Source of the DNA: Palaemon carinicauda
Taxonomy: Eukaryota > Arthropoda > Malacostraca > Decapoda > Palaemonidae
Reading direction: 5' to 3'
Assembly: GCF_036898095.1 (NCBI RefSeq)
Contig: NC_090745.1
Location: 84,938,508 to 85,002,507, forward strand
Length of the DNA: 64,000 bases
Positions 57,915 through 64,000 of this stretch are shown here, one piece after another. Position numbers and translations under genes: made by a program. The notes under the pieces are model-generated. The model made no database searches. It had not been told where the DNA came from and was given only the letters and a program-made list of their open reading frames with translations. Within the stretch, counting starts at the first letter, position 1. The number at the start of each line of letters is the position of its first letter.

Positions 57915-58639
57915 AATTAATAACTTATTCTTCCAGACCCTATTCCTAATGAAAAAAAAAATATTTTGTTGTATACCTATTCTTAACAAGACTGTAAAGA
58001 AATATTTTCTCATCTCTTCCATATGTTTATGCAATTTATATGGAATAAAATTCGAATTTATATATTTGGCACATGAATTCCCCTTCCACAAAAATATTGC
58101 GTATAAATACGTATAATCAAGTAGATATAAGTATATAAAAACCTCAACGTACAATAACTTTACAACATTAATGCCATATGATTTTACAGTGTTAACAACT
58201 GCAAACACTATCAAAGATTCAAGTTAGCCTTTGCACAAGAAAAGAAAAAGGCGCATTTGAACCCGACATTAAGCTTGGAAAGTGAGTACCGGGTGGAAAA
58301 TCCTAGATTTCGACCGAAAAAGTTACACAGGGAAATTAAATGCAAAGTGACAGAGGGAGACAACTATAAGCCTCTTAAAAGATTAAACATATAAAAAAGG
58401 AATAAATATGAAGCTCAATTAAAAGTTTCTCTTAGAAGGTTGAATAATTCTAATGAAAAATACCGCCATGATATCTACTTTATCAACTTCAAATCTTTTG
58501 CAATTCTAAGCGATGGTTCATATAAAACTTTTACATGACCTGCTTTGGAATACCAACATAACAGTGTTTCCTACTACTATACATAATAACTGTTCGACCG
58601 TTTACACCTATTCACACATTCATTTATGCATAAACATAC

Positions 58640-58640
<1 letters not shown>
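57915..58640. other. Anonymous AT-rich DNA
   Basis: Nothing recognised. Confidence 0.45.
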
Positions 58641-58714
<74 letters not shown>

Positions 58715-58738
58715 ATATATATACTGTATATATATACA

Positions 58739-58790
<52 letters not shown>
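58641..58790. repeat. (TG)n/(TA)n microsatellite
   Basis: TA tracts separated by ACTGTATA interruptions, ending next to a SINE tail. Confidence 0.95.
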
Positions 58791-58990
58791 GAAAATCAGC
58801 TGAATACCAATTTCAATAGAAAAAAATATTTACCTCACTTGGGGATCGAACCCTAGTCTCTTCGATTAAAATCTAAGGTCGCTATCAATTATGTTAGCAG
58901 AAGACAAAACAGAAGTAGAAACATAGGCGTTTACTGCCTTTCATGATTTAATTAGAGAAACCACTGTAACATAACAGCTAGATTTTCTCA
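58790..58990 (-). repeat. tRNA-like SINE, single copy
   Basis: On the minus strand GGGTTCGATCCCC matches the B box. The 3' part (GAGGTAAATA...) leads into the neighbouring (TA)n, as in related copies at 59112-59372 and 63078-63391. Confidence 0.5.
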
Positions 58991-59111
58991 ACATCCTTAA
59001 TCCACCATCTCAACCAACTGATAACATCTAACTGGCATTATCCCGAGGTAAATATATGAAAAATATCCACACAATATCGTGTCCAATTGAATTAAATTAA
59101 TTTTCTACCTA

Positions 59112-59372
59112 GCATTGGGTTCGAACCCTAAACTCTGTTTAAAGAAATGTAAGGTCAATGTCAATCATACCATTAGAGGCAATAAAAGAAGTCGGAACCT
59201 CTGAGCTAACTGCATTTCATGATATACCTATTGAAAACAGTTTTACATAGCACAGAGTGGTTTCATCAGGTAAATCCTGAAATGCTTTTAGCATTTAAGT
59301 TCCGACTTCCTTTACGACTGATGCTGACATGATTGATAGACATCTTGTTTTTCATTTAGAGAAACTAGGTTT
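59112..59372. repeat. Diverged palindromic SINE pair
   Basis: The reverse complement of 59112-59240 aligns with 59262-59372 at roughly three quarters identity (GTTCCGACTTC, GACATGATTGA shared). B-box-like GGTTCGAACCC (minus) and GGTTTCGATC (plus) lie near the outer edges. Confidence 0.55.
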
Positions 59373-59404
59373 CGATCTTTATTTTATATAAAAATTGTAT
59401 ATAA

Positions 59405-59490
59405 ACGTATGTGTGTATATATATGTATATGTATACATATGTATATGTTATATGTATATATACATATATGTATGTATATACATGCGTGTG

Positions 59491-59535
<45 letters not shown>

Positions 59536-59536
59536 T

Positions 59537-59573
<37 letters not shown>

Positions 59574-59575
59574 TA
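59405..59575. repeat. (TA)n/(TGTA)n microsatellite
   Basis: Interrupted TATG and TA tracts. Confidence 0.93.
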
Positions 59576-59950
59576 CATCGATTTTATTGCCATAATGACC
59601 TATAAACTCTTTTGAAATTCAGTTATCCCTATAACCCTATCAATAGCCCCAGAAAGAAATAGATAGAAACGTTAAATTTCCAAGATAAGACTTCATTCTA
59701 CGCACGAGAGGTTCCCGTGAGCTGAACTGCATTCTAGGTACTCCACTTAATATCATCAACATATCTGACAGAACCTCTCGTGAGTAGGATCCAATCCCTC
59801 CATGCATGGTAATTTTTCTTAATTACCATGCTGGGATTAATAGGCTTATAGTAATAAGTGATTCTAAAATAGTGTGAATAAGTCAAATTAGTTAGCTTAA
59901 AGATTATTCGCATGCATACAAGTAAACATGAATACATACATATATGTACG

Positions 59951-60288
59951 TATTCAAATAAGCCATATATTTTGCTACATTAATGTGTGGATTCTCTTAA
60001 CGACCTCAGGATCAAAGCCCCTGGCGAAATCACACAAAGACAAGAGCTTGTGAACGGCCGGGAATCGAACCCTGGTCGGGCAAACTTGTAGAGACAGTGA
60101 CGAAACCACTCTTTCTTCGTGCCCAAGTGGTTTAGTCACCGTCTCTGCAAGTTTGCCGGACCAGGGTTCGATTCCCGGCAGGTCACAAGCTCTTAGCTTT
60201 GTGTGATTTCGCCTGGGGCTTTGATCCCGAAGTCGTTGAAAAAATCCAGACATTTTTATGTAGCAAAAATATATGGCTTATTTGAATA
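59951..60288. repeat. Palindromic tRNA-like SINE pair, 338 bp
   Basis: Outer ends TATTCAAATAAGCCATATAT and its complement match, and the arms pair to a centre near 60119. Each arm has a tRNA-like head pointing inward with B box GGTTCGATTCC (right arm, about 60167-60177) and its mirror (left arm, about 60063-60075). An A-box-like AGTGGTTTAGTCA starts the right arm. Identity between arms is high, with a few differences. Confidence 0.8.
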
Positions 60289-60385
60289 AGAAAAACACGC
60301 CTAAAAGTGCAAAAATTTATCACATGTATATATGTGTGTGTGTTTGTATGATAAGTTGCCAGAAACATATTTTTATGAAACTTCA

Positions 60386-62975
<2,590 letters not shown>

Positions 62976-63077
62976 GGAATACCTCTAATCAGTAATGATG
63001 ATATTCATTTTCAAATATGATATATATACATATACATACATACATATACATACATACATATATACATATATATATAT

Positions 63078-63391
63078 AAATTTCTACCTCATACTTGGGA
63101 TCGAACGCTAGCCCCTTCTAATGAAAGGCCAGGTCGAAACCAACCATGTCACAAGAGGCCATGAAAGGAAATAGGAACCTGACGCTAACTAGCTGTCCGA
63201 GGATTTACCTGGCGAGACATCAGTCTCTTACCAGCGAGTAAGAGACTGATGTATCGCCAGGTAAATCCTCGGACAGCTAGTTAGCGTCAGGTTCAGATTT
63301 CCTTTTATGGCCTCTCGTGGCATAGTTGGTTTCGACCTGGCCTTTCATTAGAAGGGGCTAGCGTTCGATCCCAAGTATGAGGTAGAAATTT
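63078..63391. repeat. Palindromic tRNA-like SINE pair, 314 bp, near-perfect
   Basis: Arms match almost base for base from AAATTTCTACCTC and GAGGTAGAAATTT to a 6-base centre at 63232-63237 (CAGTCTCTTAC/GTAAGAGACTG). The right arm reads as a tRNA-like head: A box TGGCATAGTTGG (about 63319-63330), B box GCGTTCGATCCC (about 63361-63372), 3' part GGTAGAAATTT leading to (TA)n. Both flanks are (TA)n-rich. Confidence 0.85.
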
Positions 63392-63427
63392 ATTTCTATT
63401 TGAACACGATGTTGTGTTGATATTTAT

Positions 63428-63428
<1 letters not shown>

Positions 63429-63479
<51 letters not shown>

Positions 63480-63605
63480 TGTGTATACATATATATATAC
63501 ACTATATATAGACATATGTATATATACATACATATATACATATATATATATACATATATATATAACTATGTATACTTATGTGTGTGTATACAGTACGTAT
63601 ACAGT
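63429..63605. repeat. (TA)n/(TATAC)n microsatellite
   Basis: About 50 bp TA followed by mixed TATAC and TGTA repeats. Confidence 0.93.
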
Positions 63606-64000
63606 ATATCAATTTACTAGGTTAATTGTTTGTGTTATTCAAGTAGTGTTCCTTTTATAAAATTAATAACCATTTTAAATCATCTGTTAATATCTGCAGC
63701 GTTCAAATTTTCTAGTTTTTATGGAGACAGATAAATGCAATCTTTATCAATATATCCCTATAAATATTTATAAAGTGCTTTTTTAACAAAATAGAAAGAG
63801 GTCTTTTATATTTAAATTTCTCTAAAATGTTTAAAGGTCTTATTCTTTACGTTAATATGTCAGATGATAAAAATCAACAACGACTGATCGGTCGTCTTGG
63901 CAACATAAATAAAACAGATAAATATATCTATTAAAAGACCGATAAAAAAACGAAACTCGAACAATTAAATCAGTTAAAAACAAAAAATTCATAAGAATTA
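63606..64000. other. Anonymous AT-rich DNA
   Basis: Nothing recognised. Confidence 0.5.

Noticed and set aside
63307..63375. A functional tRNA gene
   Set aside because: A and B boxes are good, but the acceptor and T stems do not pair. It is a SINE head within a palindrome.

Overview
The window looks like intergenic or repeat-rich euchromatin of an arthropod, most likely a decapod crustacean (shrimp). The evidence is AT-rich DNA with very long perfect (TA)n, (CT)n/(GA)n and (AAT)n tracts, many decayed invertebrate-type mobile elements, and several dispersed families that I recognise from memory as common in shrimp genomes. I could not run a search. I see no convincing intact host protein gene and no intact RNA gene. 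Almost everything recognisable is mobile DNA or tandem repeat.

Layout. 0.6-4.6 kb: (CT)n and (TA)n tracts, then a decayed Ginger1-like DNA transposon with ~235-bp inverted ends (2084-4478), itself carrying another repeat (2385-3190). 5-12.6 kb: mostly anonymous DNA, tRNA-like SINE pieces, (TA)n blocks and a palindromic SINE pair at 11.1-11.4 kb. 12.66-16.0 kb: a 3.3-kb minisatellite of 32-bp units. 16.7-17.1 kb: a tRNA-derived SINE. 20.36-24.79 kb: a nearly complete Ty3/gypsy LTR retrotransposon (CsRn1-like) with matching 254-bp LTRs, gag, a textbook -1 frameshift signal, and protease, reverse transcriptase, RNase H and integrase. Its pol carries one frameshift and one nonsense codon. 24.9-25.5 kb: an internally deleted LINE. 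28.5-29.0 kb: an assembly gap of 500 N flanked by copies of one ~87-bp unit. 29.7-31.55 kb: a multiply frameshifted gene from a repeated invertebrate family of unknown function.

34.9-49.9 kb holds five fragments of one RTE-type LINE family (four on -, one on +). One of them (37.2-39.4 kb) is interrupted by a 48-bp tail of a different LINE with a perfect 10-bp target duplication, and by a ~0.5-kb fragment of a third LINE. 39.75-40.39 kb and 54.88-57.91 kb are two copies of a dispersed repeat. The second copy is split by an insertion with TGTGG...CCACA ends and a perfect TCTC target duplication (probable solo LTR, 55503-57860), which itself contains a further repeat family (55525-56755). 58.8-63.4 kb holds more tRNA-like SINEs, three arranged as palindromes, and a 1.07-kb foldback element with ~200-230-bp inverted arms (61903-62975).

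How the parts relate: the only coordinated gene set is the LTR element, where gag and pol share one transcript and are linked by -1 frameshifting. The remaining genes are relics. The most informative structures are the nested insertions, the frameshift signal, the inverted SINE pairs and the foldback element.
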